Shown one piece after another: positions 25,250 through 34,905 of a stretch of DNA of 64,000 nucleotides (within the stretch, counting starts at the first letter, position 1; the number at the start of each line of letters is the position of its first letter). The notes under the pieces were generated by a model that did not search any database, had not been told where the DNA came from, and worked only from the letters and a program-made list of their open reading frames with translations. Both the position numbers and the translations under genes were made by a program. Source of the DNA: Pyrus communis (lineage: Eukaryota; Streptophyta; Magnoliopsida; Rosales; Rosaceae); NCBI RefSeq assembly GCF_963583255.1, contig NC_084807.1:27850381-27914380 (forward strand). The letters are read 5' to 3'.

Positions 25250-26405
25250 AAAACAAGAGCAATGGCGGAGATATTTGTCTTGCAGACAGCGCAACCACAC
25301 GTACAATACTTCGAGATCGAAAGTATTTTTCAAGATTGATGCTTACAAAAGTAAGGGTAACAACAATATCAGGGCAATCAAATGTAATTGAAGGCTCAGG
25401 GAAAGCCCAGATTATGTTATCAAATAGAACAATATTGTCCATACAGAATGCATTGTACGCTACTCGATCTACTCGAAATTTGTTAAGTTTCAAAGACATA
25501 CGTTTAAATGGATCCCACATTGAAACGAAAAGTGCAGAAAATGTGGAGTATCTATACATTACCTCCAATGATACCCAGAAGCGTATATTGGAGAAGTTGC
25601 GTGGTTTGACAAGTGGATTATATTATACATACATAAAGACAGTTGAATCACATACTGTCATGAACCAGAAAATTCATTGATTCAAAAGTTTACATGCTTT
25701 GGCATGATCGTCTGGGTCACCCAGGATCTACCATGATGCGTAGAATCATTGCCAACTCTAATAGACATCCATTACTGAGCAGACACATTGCTATCTCAAA
25801 TGATAACCCTTGCAAAGCTTGTTCTCAAGGGAAGTTGGTAATTAGACCATCACAATTAAAGGTTGATGTTGAATCCCAATCACTTCTGTAAAGAATTCAA
25901 GGGGATATTTGTGGGCCTATTCAACCATCATGTGGACCATTTTGATATTTTATTGTTTTGGTTGATACATCTACCCGATGGTCACATGTTTGTCTCTTAT
26001 CTACTTGGAATGTAGCTTTTGCAAGACTTCTTACTCAGATAATTAAGTTGCGAGCATAGTTCCCAGATTACCCATCAAGTCAATCCGACTTGATAACGCT
26101 GGTGAATTTATGTCTCAAACGTTTGATGATTACTGCATGACATTGGGCATTGATGTTGAACACCCTATTCCTCATGGTCATACTCAAAATGGTTTAGCAG
26201 AGGCATTTATCAAGCGGCTTAAATTAATAGCTCGCACTCTGCTCATGAAAACAAAATTGCCAGTTTCTGCATAGGGACATGCCATCTTACATGCTGCATC
26301 ATTGGTTCGATTGAGACCTATAGCCAACCACCAACACTCCTCAGTACAACTCGTGTTTGGGTATCAGCCAAACATTTCACATTTACGAGTTTTTGGTCGT
26401 GCTGA
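25250..26405 (+). pseudogene. Degraded Copia pol: protease to integrase
   Basis: Reading frames broken by stops spell the protease region (DICLADSATT, with the catalytic DSG changed to DSA, then TILRDRKYFS), the LLSFKDIRLNG segment, the GAG-pre-integrase motif (LWHDRLGHPG and CKACSQGK) and integrase core pieces (GDICGPIQPS, HGHTQNGLAEAFIK) up to HLRVFG. Several in-frame stops, for example after QSLL and before FIVLVD, make it non-functional. Confidence 0.82.
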
Positions 26406-26410
26406 TAACA

Positions 26411-26804
26411 TGTTGTAAAATCGACGGTGTGTGCAGTGGAATAAATAAACAAGACACAAAATTTACGAGGTTCCTCTACAGTCAGTGTGACTGGAGTACA
26501 TCCTCGGGGCAACAATGGTGTTTTCATTATAATTTAATTTAGAATAATGGGAGTACAAAAATAACTCTCTCTATTATTTCCTCTCATCTTCCTCTATTCT
26601 CTCTCTTCCTCTTCTGTGAACTTATCTCTTTAATGTTGTGTGGGGTTTGTATTTATATAGAAAATAGAAGTCATATGAGGCAAGCTTCATCAAACAGTGA
26701 AAACAACCTTTATTTCCACTTGTAGCTTAGTGGATTAGTGGTTAGCCCTTATTCCCACTTGTAGCTTAGTGGATTAGTGGTTAGCATCCACCATATTTAC
26801 AACA
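26411..26804 (+). repeat. Right LTR with internal tandem duplication
   Basis: 394 bases. It is longer than the left LTR because the segment CCCACTTGTAGCTTAGTGG and its neighbours (about 38 bases) is present twice at about 26715-26785. Confidence 0.85.
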
Positions 26805-28490
26805 TAAGCAAGTTTTATTTCTTCATAAATTAATGATAATTTGTAAGGCAAAGCCAAATTTTGATGCGGTGTTTGTGAGAGGTGTCAATTTATGAATTGC
26901 AATGTCCTAAAGAAAACGACTTCAACCCACCAACCTCAATCCAAATTTCAACAATTTGGTCCACCACCAATCACTCTGTAATTGAATACTGTTCGAAATT
27001 TGGAAACTTTTTTAATTAGCATACTAGCATCTTGCCAAACATTCACGCATGCGGCAATTTACTTTTTCACGTGTTATTTTTTACGGGTTATTATTATTTT
27101 ATTTTTGTTTTAAATATTTTTTTATATTTTTATTTCAAAAAATAAAATGAAAAACTGCCTATTACATGGGTAGTTTTATTCTGTTAGTTGGGATTTTTTT
27201 TTAAATTAAATTGTTTTATTTTAAAATTCTAGTTAGAGAGGGGTATTTTTTTGAAATTATGAATGATCAACCATTTTTTCCTTCTGACTTTATAGATATA
27301 TATACTAGTTTTTTGTCACACGCGTGTGGTAATTGATTTTTTTTATTATTATTATACCTTTTTTAAAATTTTACTTATTTTAAATATTATTGTTGTTTTT
27401 AAAGTATATTTTGAAAAATAATGAGTGTTTTTTTTCCCTGCACGCAGACTATGAAGATTTTGATCTTGTCCATCCAACAAGAACTGACGGCTAAAGGATT
27501 GCCACATTTTTAATTTGTCTCAATCTTGTTGGATGGACAAGAACCCTTGCACAATATTGCAGGAGATAAAAATAAAGAGAATTTTAACGAAAAACTATAT
27601 TTTTACACTAAAAAGTCAATCATGTTACTATTCACTTTATCTTTTATTTTGTTTTTATCGTTAAAACTCAAAATTTTCAAACCATTTTCATTAATTTTCT
27701 TTAAAATGAAACATGCAGATGTTCCTAGTCCTATATTAGGACGCGTGAGGTGTATTTTCTTCGCACCTTAATTTCTATGGACCTAAAAGAAATACTTTTA
27801 ATAAGCATATGAAAGGTAGGGACTTTAGGCAATGGTGAAAAATGACACTAACGTGACACACCATCTCCATTTAGCTGGCATGCATCAATGCTTTTCAATG
27901 CCTTGGATTTAAGCTGTTTTTAATTAACCCTCTATTATTTGTTGACTTTGGAGCACATCTTGCTCTCTTATCTCTATCGACAACACTCAAATTTATGCAT
28001 ATCACGTGATAGCAGAAAAAATTGGATATAATTCCGATTACACGGTAGAATCTCGCTAGTTTTCATCAAAGATTTTAAATAGAAAATTTCAAGTACAACA
28101 TAAAAATTTGTTTTGAAAATCGCAACATTGCACTGTTAAATCATGGAAAAAAGGATATATATTTAAAGTTTCATAGAGACGGATCACCGTCCACTACTAA
28201 AGCATCTATATTATCTTCACTTAACCACCCGTGCAATCCATAAGCATAGTTTTTATGCAAAAGACTTCGATAGTACGTGGGGCCTTTTGGCTTTATTCAA
28301 AATGCAGCTCATCAGCTTTCCTGCCGGATTCTGGAAGTCCTGTAATTCTTGTACCGACTTTGGCCAAAAATGTCAAAAGAGAAGACAACATGTCCTCCAG
28401 TTAGGTCCGAAAAGATCTTGAATATAATATAAACATTTCAAACAGAACGCCTTCATTCGTTTCACACTTCCACTTGAGACAGACTCCACT
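26805..28490. other. Intergenic gap with Helitron-like ends
   Basis: AT-rich. Two reverse-oriented Helitron-like 3' ends are visible. CTAG at 27305-27308 is followed by an inverted CACACGCGTGTG stem (27316-27329 region). CTAG near 27025 is followed by a GCCAAAC...GCGGCAA stem. Matching 5' ends were not located. A TTTAACG-type MITE lies at 27577-27701. A possible TATA (ATATAATATAAAC) for the kinase gene sits near 28424. Confidence 0.4.
27577..27701. mobile_element. Short MITE, reverse copy of the element at 59349
   Basis: This matches, in reverse orientation, the element in the polygalacturonase intron. Shared blocks include TTTAACGAAAAACTA, ACACTAAAAAGTCAATCA, TTACTATTCACTTTA and TTTTATCGTTAAAACTC. 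Confidence 0.65.
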
Positions 28491-28533
28491 GTGACTCTGC
28501 TCCTCCAACAGTCCAACTCCTCCTCACTGTCTC

Positions 28534-28566
28534 ATGAGCTCCAGCCACCTTCCATGGACGCCATGA
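28534..28566 (+). other. Overlapping upstream ORF at the CrRLK1L start
   Basis: An ATG at 28534 opens a 10-codon frame that ends with TGA at 28564-28566, across the main ATG at 28554. An overlapping uORF of this kind usually lowers translation of the main frame. Whether it is in the transcript is not shown by the sequence. Confidence 0.4.
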
Positions 28567-31019
28567 ACCTCCACTTTCTCTCTCTAACCCTGCTCTTTCT
28601 CCTCCACTTCGCAGCCTCCTTCACTCCCTCCGATAACTACCTCATCAACTGCGGCTCACCCTCCAACGCCTCCGTCTTCAACCGGGTCTTCTCGGCGGAC
28701 CCTTACAAACCCGGAGCGGCGGGATCCATTACGCTTGCCGACCAGAATCCACCTCCCAGTTCGCCTGCCCTCTACCGCACGGCCAGAGTTTTCACCAGGG
28801 CTTCGAGCTACACCTTCAGCATCAAGAAATCCGGGACCCACTTGGTACGTTTTCACTTCTCGCCGTTTGTAGCTCAGGGTTTTGACTTGAAAGCTGCAAA
28901 CTTTGGCGTTTCCGTTGATGGGTTTGTTCTGTTGAGAGAATTACATGTTAGGGACTCTGTGATTAGAGAGTTTGTGATGAGAATTGATGCAAATGTGGTT
29001 GAAATTGTGTTTGCGCCTGTGGGCAATTCTGGGTTTTGCTATGTAAATGCAATTGAAGTTTTTACAGCTCCTGAGGATCTTGTTCTTGATTACGGTGCTA
29101 AATTGGTGGGTGCGAATGTTGTCGAATACAAGAATCTTTCTTCACAAGTTTTAGAGACCCTTTATAGGATTAATGTTGGAGGTTCGAAATTGACACCTTT
29201 TAATGATACTTTGTGGAGGGATTGGGTCCCTGATGTCGATTATCTTGTTCTGAAATCGGCTGCGAAGCGCGCTTCCACCACGCATACTCCGAATTATCAG
29301 AGGGGCGGTGCAACTCGAGAGATTGCCCCGGATAATGTATATATGACTGCCCAGGAGATGAATACGGATAAGGCAATTACAGGTGCAAGGTTTAATCTCA
29401 CATGGAAATTTCCCGTGAATACGAATTCCGGGCATTTGGTTAGGTTGCACTTCTGTGACATTGTTAGTCCTGCACTTAATTTGTTGTACTTTAATGTGTA
29501 TATCAACGGGTATGCTGCGTATAGAGATGTTGATCTATCGGTGCTGGCAACCAACGTGCTTGCATCTCCTCTCTATATTGATTTTGTTGTGGATTCAGAT
29601 AGTTCGGGGATGATAGAAATCAGTGTTGGTCCTTCTGATCTGAGTGGTTCCATGAGGATTAATGCTATATTGAATGGGGCAGAGATCATGAGAATGGTGA
29701 ATGCTTCCAATTTACGGGCTGGAACTGGGCGTAAGAAGAGAAGTATATGGATTTTGGTGGCCACAGTTGTTGGAGGCTTTGTTGTTCTCTGTTTTGCAAT
29801 TGGTGTATTTCTGCTTGCTTTGAAACGCAGGAAGAAGAAACTGAAACCCCGACCTGCAGAAAGTGCGATTTGGACACCTTTACGCGTATATGGAGGTAGT
29901 TCAAACAGTAGAACGTCTGAAAGGACTACACTTGTGTCTCCCGGCACAAATGGATATCATTTCCTGAAAATATCTTTTGCTGAATTACAGTTGGCGACAA
30001 ACAATTTCGATAAAAGTCTAATTGTAGGCTCTGGTGGTTTTGGCATGGTTTACAAAGGGGTCCTGAAGGACAACACAAAGGTTGCCGTGAAGAGAGGTGT
30101 GCCTGGATCTCGGCAGGGCCTTCCAGAATTCCAGACTGAAATAACGGTTTTGTCTCAAATTCGCCACCACCACCTTGTATCACTTGTTGGGTATTGTGAA
30201 GAACAGTCTGAAATGATCCTAGTTTATGAATACGTGGAAAAGGGGCCGTTGAAGAAACATTTGTATGGTTCTGGGTTTCCACCTTTATCCTGGAAGCAAC
30301 GGCTTGAAATATGCATTGGATCAGCGAGAGGTCTTCACTACCTTCATACAGGTTTTGCTCAAGGAATTATCCACCGTGACATTAAATCAACTAACATTTT
30401 GCTTGACGAGAATTATGTACCTAAGGTGGCTGATTTTGGTCTTTCAAGATCAGGTCCGTGTCTCAGTGAAACCCATGTAAGTACCGCTGTTAAAGGTAGT
30501 TTCGGGTATCTTGATCCTGAGTATTTCCGGAGGCAGCAGCTTACTGATAAGTCAGATGTGTATTCATTTGGGGTTGTGCTCTTTGAGGTTCTTTGCGCTA
30601 GACCTGCTGTGGATCCCTCAGTTGATAGGGAGCAAGTGAATCTAGGTGAATGGGCATTGGAATGGCAGAAGAAGGGCATGCTCGAGAAAATTATAGATCG
30701 CCATCTTGTTGGGAAGATCAAACCAAGCTCTTTGAAAAAGTTTGGAGAAACGGCAGAGAAATGTTTGGCTGAATATGGTGCGGATAGGCCAACCATGGGT
30801 GATGTATTATGGAATTTAGAATACGCGCTTCAGCTTCAGGAATCTGGACCGCGTGGAGGACAGCCTCAAGACTGCGATATCAATGTGCCTCCAACGAATA
30901 GCATCGTTCCTGGAGATCCTTCTGCCAATGTAAGAACAGAGGGAAATGATGGTAATGGTAGTTCGGAGATTAACACAAGCCTAGTTTTTTCTCAATTGAT
31001 GACCAACGATGGCAGATAA
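28554..31019 (+). CDS. CrRLK1L (malectin-like) receptor kinase, At5g24010-like
   Basis: Intronless, 821 residues from the ATG at 28554. The frame is open 63 bases further left but has no earlier ATG. A signal peptide (residues 1-23) is followed by a two-lobed malectin-like ectodomain (about 25-390; FTPSDNYLINCGS, NVGGSKLTPFNDTLWR, GGATREIAPDNVYMTAQ, LHLVRLHFCDI-like), a membrane helix at about 398-424, a basic stop-transfer and a kinase: GSGGFG 492-497, VAVK with K513, HRD 607-609, DFG 627-629, and the activation segment with GSFGYLDPEYF. All catalytic residues are present, so it should be an active RD kinase. The C-terminus SQLMTNDGR is typical of the At5g24010/CVY1 side of the family by recall. 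CrRLK1L proteins sense cell-wall state or RALF peptides at the plasma membrane; the specific ligand is unknown. Confidence 0.95.
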   Translation: MDAMNLHFLSLTLLFLLHFAASFTPSDNYLINCGSPSNASVFNRVFSADPYKPGAAGSITLADQNPPPSSPALYRTARVFTRASSYTFSIKKSGTHLVRFHFSPFVAQGFDLKAANFGVSVDGFVLLRELHVRDSVIREFVMRIDANVVEIVFAPVGNSGFCYVNAIEVFTAPEDLVLDYGAKLVGANVVEYKNLSSQVLETLYRINVGGSKLTPFNDTLWRDWVPDVDYLVLKSAAKRASTTHTPNYQRGGATREIAPDNVYMTAQEMNTDKAITGARFNLTWKFPVNTNSGHLVRLHFCDIVSPALNLLYFNVYINGYAAYRDVDLSVLATNVLASPLYIDFVVDSDSSGMIEISVGPSDLSGSMRINAILNGAEIMRMVNASNLRAGTGRKKRSIWILVATVVGGFVVLCFAIGVFLLALKRRKKKLKPRPAESAIWTPLRVYGGSSNSRTSERTTLVSPGTNGYHFLKISFAELQLATNNFDKSLIVGSGGFGMVYKGVLKDNTKVAVKRGVPGSRQGLPEFQTEITVLSQIRHHHLVSLVGYCEEQSEMILVYEYVEKGPLKKHLYGSGFPPLSWKQRLEICIGSARGLHYLHTGFAQGIIHRDIKSTNILLDENYVPKVADFGLSRSGPCLSETHVSTAVKGSFGYLDPEYFRRQQLTDKSDVYSFGVVLFEVLCARPAVDPSVDREQVNLGEWALEWQKKGMLEKIIDRHLVGKIKPSSLKKFGETAEKCLAEYGADRPTMGDVLWNLEYALQLQESGPRGGQPQDCDINVPPTNSIVPGDPSANVRTEGNDGNGSSEINTSLVFSQLMTNDGR

Positions 31020-31945
31020 CTTCCGTGCTTGTGCACCAATATATTGATCATAGTACCATACAAGAATTTTACAAGATCACCTTACAACTACCACTGTGAC
31101 AAGTCATACAGGTATACGTCTTTCTAAGGTTCTGCCTGCTTCCGCTGTTTATTATTTTCTCATTTCTCTTACCACGATTATTATACGCAACTTTGTAATG
31201 AATTTCTGAGCTGTATCTTCCTCGCGTCGAGATGTTGTAGTGTTTATCTTTTTCCATCGTACTGCTGTATAATGTATGCAAGTGAAGGAACTACAGAAGC
31301 TGCTGATGTTTGCTGACTGAAATAAACAACAACAAAACCTTATCTCACTAAGTGAGTCGTCGGAGTTTGCTGTCTGAAACGTAAGAAATAATGTATTTGT
31401 TTCTAGCTGGCTAGCTAGCTGTTCTGCACTACAATGTCTTCAGTGATGCATTAGGTTTGCTTGAGCAAATACCAAGTACCAATGTATGGTGTGAGAGAGA
31501 TAGTGGAGGTTGTCTTTCCACTCAAAATTGTGGTACCTTGCTCGTTGTCTTAGTCACCATCATTTCTAATGTAATAAAATTGTCATTTCTCTCTCATGTG
31601 AAAAATACTATGCATTCTTATCGCCGGAAAATCATGTCATTCAACTAAGTATCGAATTTAATTATGGTTTCGGCATCATTTATGTTGTGTTTGTAATCTC
31701 CTGTGACAAGAAACGTCAAACAAATCACTCAATTAAGTATTGAACTTCATTATTATTTTGCAATATTCACGCCAATTGGACATGATATCTTCCTCAACAA
31801 AGCAGATACAAACAAAGCACTCAACTAAGTATCGAAATTAATTATCATTTTGCAACTTTCACGTGAATTAGATATGAATCTCCCTCAACAAAACACAAGG
31901 ATATGGTCCATAAGAAAATTGATGACCTATCATCATCCAAGTTGA
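31020..31945. other. 3' UTR and intergenic sequence with a three-copy repeat
   Basis: The kinase 3' UTR probably ends near 31330. Around 31643-31905 a roughly 90-base unit occurs three times, each starting CAA(C/T)TAAGTAT(C/T)GAA and containing a TTATTATTTTGCAA-type segment. No coding gene was seen. Confidence 0.55.
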
Positions 31946-31949
31946 AAAC

Positions 31950-33235
31950 TTTGATAAAACGACATTGGATGCCCAATTTTGCTGCCAAAGGTGAAAATCT
32001 GGTTCACAGGAAGGACAAGGGCATAACGGTAATTATAATAAATAGTGGATATCTTTACACATAGGACCACCACGACTCCAACCAATTCACCCAAAAGATT
32101 CACAACTCAAAGATTCTTGCCAACTCCGTAATTTTCTCAAACTTCCTGGGTCCGTTTCGTTTCCGAAATACGACCCTCCGTTTAAGTACAAAACCGAATG
32201 GAGTAGGACTCCGGCGAGGAAAATTTGTGAATAGTGTCAATTCATCGTACATTGTGCAGTCATAAATCATTTTAAATATTTTTATTTAAAATTAAACACA
32301 AACAGTACCTGATAAAAATTAATTACACGATATATGATGAACTATCACGATTCACTGATCCTCATGATCTTCACCATAAGGCTCTGGAGAGGATCCTATT
32401 GGTTTGAGTAGTTGCATACATGAACACACAAAAATAAAGAGTCACGAACGCGTTCTTTCTCTTTAAGTTTAGCAAGAAAGAAATGGCACCATCGATTCCT
32501 TCGTACTTGAAGAATTCGATTCCTCCGCTTTAAGCACAACGCGGTTCTTAAGACCCAATGGCGGAGCCAAGTCAAGGGCTGCCCTGGGCTGTAGCCCAGG
32601 TAGCTTGTGGTGAAAAATAAAATTTTACATGTAATTTTGATTGATTTTTTTAATGTAGTTCATCAAATATTTAGTCGCTAATTCGAATTCTCTAGGTTTA
32701 ATTATATAAAATTATATAATACAGTTTGCAAATCATCTCTTTTTCTTACATTATTTTTCTCATCGCTTCTTGTACATGTACAAATTTGAATTTGTTTAAT
32801 TTTAACACGTTTTTGGTCACCTTGTGAATTTTTTTAAACTAGCTGATACTATGAGAAATAGAGTATCAAGTTTCTTTATTTAAAAAGATTTAAAATTTTA
32901 AACTAGTCCATCCGGTAAAAAATTCCTAGCTCCGCTATTGTTAAGACCAACAAGATCTTCAAGGATGGGCCTCAACGGTATCTTCCATAACGCCGTACAT
33001 GTCCCCCTTTCTCTATCAATCTATCGCTTGCGTGCATGTATGCGTTCGTGTAATGCATGCACGCACGAAATGATTATCAAGTGTCCTTAGTTAATTAACT
33101 TTGTTATGTATAATCGTACGTGTGATGTTTTTGTAGGGTTGTTGCTTGCGGGTGAAGCAAGCCAAGACAGAAATTGTATCAGCTGGGAAAGGGGCATATC
33201 GTTACCTTGTGGGGGCGACATTGCATCATTTTGTG
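31950..33235 (+). pseudogene. Decayed duplicate of the DeSI (PPPDE) gene
   Basis: Several islands match the intact gene at 36-39 kb in the same order. A promoter patch at 31967-31985 (GGATGCCCAATTTTG) matches 36039. A leader patch at 32128-32185 (GGGTCCGTTTCGTTTCCGA) matches 36313. Exon 1 remnants run about 32480-33000, including AACAAGATCTTCAAGGA. An exon 4 remnant lies at 33140-33230 (AAGACAGAAATTGT, GCATATCGTTACCTTGTGGG). Exons 2 and 3, with the catalytic Cys, are absent. Exon 1 is split by the hAT element at 32556. Clearly dead; it may share ancestry with the adjacent live gene by local duplication. Confidence 0.75.
32556..32940. mobile_element. 385 bp hAT-type non-autonomous transposon in the DeSI pseudogene
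   Basis: The ends CAATGGCGGAGCCA and (reversed right end) CAATAGCGGAGCTA are inverted repeats. The flanking 8-mer TTAAGACC is duplicated exactly at 32548-32555 and 32941-32948. Removing the insert and one duplication restores the match to exon 1 of the intact DeSI gene, so the insertion postdates the gene copy. The interior is AT-rich and non-coding. Confidence 0.85.
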
Positions 33236-33619
33236 AAAGATTATAACCCAATTCCAAATCCCTTTTCAAAGGTTATATGTCTAATGGCATTGCTCCAATT
33301 TCAACCTGCCAAGAAATATTGAATTTCTTCATCTATCAAACATCCGTAATGATAATACATTTAATTATATTTTGAAATTTTACAACATTTTCCACTTTTC
33401 TTCCTATTTCTTCGACTTCAATTAGAGCAGGGCTTTGCAGAAAGTCAATTTTATATTCCATCATTCAAATAATTTCTTGAATGCCGAAAGCAACGAATGA
33501 ACGGGAAACCGAATCTCAATTTTATTTGTAGTTTGTCAAAATAATATTTTTTTTCATCAACGTGTTTGTGGTTTTAGGGTTTTTTCATATTTGAGTTACA
33601 AATTATTATTAATTTTTGG
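33236..33619. other. Intergenic, nothing recognised
   Basis: AT-rich sequence between the DeSI pseudogene and the first long-TIR element. No feature was supported. Confidence 0.5.
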
Positions 33620-34132
33620 TCTATTTTTAACTGCGTCTCCTTGAAATCTTTTTTAGTCTCACTTTGCCTCTTGTAACTTAAAAGTCACCACTTTACTCTT
33701 TGAAACTCAAAATTTGTTCCACTTTGACTTGTGGACTCTCTCCTCCCTGAAACTTATAGGTCGTCTCCTAAAACATATATGTGCAATAAATTTGATTATA
33801 AATTTCTATTCAACTTTCGACAACCAGAGAATATTAATTTTAAAAGAAATTGAAGAAATGAAAAAAAAAAAAAAAAAGATTGATTAGCTTGGGCCTGTCT
33901 TACCAAAATCAATTCCACATAAGAAACTAATAGATTTAAGGCAATGTGGGGGCAAATTTTGAGTTTTGTAGAGATGGCTCTCAAGTTTCATAGGGCAAAC
34001 TGGGATCAAAATTGAGTTTCAGAGGGCAAAGTGAAACGAATTTTGAGTTTTAAGGAGTAAAGTAGTGACTTTGAGTTATAAAGAGCAAAATAAGATTAAA
34101 ATCAAGTTCTAAGGAGTCTTAATTTTTTATCT
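33620..34132. mobile_element. Long-TIR (MULE-like) non-autonomous element
   Basis: The left 95-100 bases (GTCTCCTTGAAATC... through AAACTCAAAATTTGTTCCAC) are closely repeated in inverted form at the right (about 34010-34119, reading TTTGAGTTATAAAGAGCAAA and AAGGAGTC). Ends are approximate and no target duplication was fixed. The long TIRs and absence of coding fit Mutator-type derivatives. Confidence 0.55.
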
Positions 34133-34260
34133 GGGCTATATTAACAAGGTGTAGAATGCTAATAAAAAAACCTATATTTTTAGTACCATGGTATTGATGT
34201 TAATAATGAATTTACTTACTACTAAATATGAATAAAATGAATTAATGTATATTTGGGTAT

Positions 34261-34896
34261 GAGTAAATTGTAGCTATAGTCCCTCAACTTTAACTCAATT
34301 GAAGTAATGGTCCCTTAACTAAAAATTCATTACCATTAGTCCCTCAACTCATTAAAACGTGCAGCCATGGTTTCTCAACTAAAAATATATTACCATTGGT
34401 CCATCAACTCATCAAAACGTACGGTTATGGTCCTTCAACTAAAATTCATTACCATTGGTCCCTCAACTCATCAAAATGTGTAGCTATGGTCCCTTAACTA
34501 AAAATCAATTACAATTGGTCTCTCAACTTTAATTCAACTGAAGAAATGGTCTCTCAACTTTAACCAATGGTCTCTTAACTTTAACCTAATTGGAGCAATG
34601 GTCCCTCAACTTTAACTCAATTGTAGCAATGACCCTTCCAACATAACTCATTTTGAAAAAATTCTGACGAAATTGACGAAAATGACCAATCTACACGTTT
34701 TGATGAGTTGAAGGATCTCAATTGTAGCAATGGTCATTCCAACATAACTTATTTTGACAAAATTCTAATGAAGTCGGCGAAAATGACCATAGCTACACAT
34801 TTTGATGAGTTGATGGACCAATGGTAATGAATTTTTAGTTGAAGGATCATTACTCTAATTTAATTAAAGTTCATAGACCATTACTACAATTTACTC
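34261..34896. mobile_element. 636 bp long-TIR element with exact 9 bp target duplication (MULE-type)
   Basis: The ends GAGTAAATTGTAG...CTACAATTTACTC are inverted repeats that continue inward for well over 80 bases. The 9-mer TTTGGGTAT occurs immediately outside both ends (34252-34260 and 34897-34905), the hallmark of Mutator-like insertions. Internally the motif GGTCC(C)TCAACT...TCATTACCATT recurs about five times. Confidence 0.85.
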
Positions 34897-34905
34897 TTTG
34901 GGTAT

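Larger units (their letters stand above)
22543..26804 (+). mobile_element. Copia-type LTR retrotransposon, internally deleted, non-autonomous
   Basis: Two direct repeats beginning TGTTGTAAAAT and ending TTTACAACA bracket 4.3 kb. The interior holds an unusual ORF (24212-24829) and degraded Copia pol: protease, GAG-pre-integrase and integrase. Reverse transcriptase and RNase H are missing; integrase-like sequence (about 26340-26405) runs straight into the right LTR with no polypurine tract. The LTRs show about 20 differences by eye over some 330 aligned bases, so the insertion is moderately old. Flanking 5-mers (TATGT, TAAGC) do not match. An alternative is a recombinant of two related elements. 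Confidence 0.82.
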
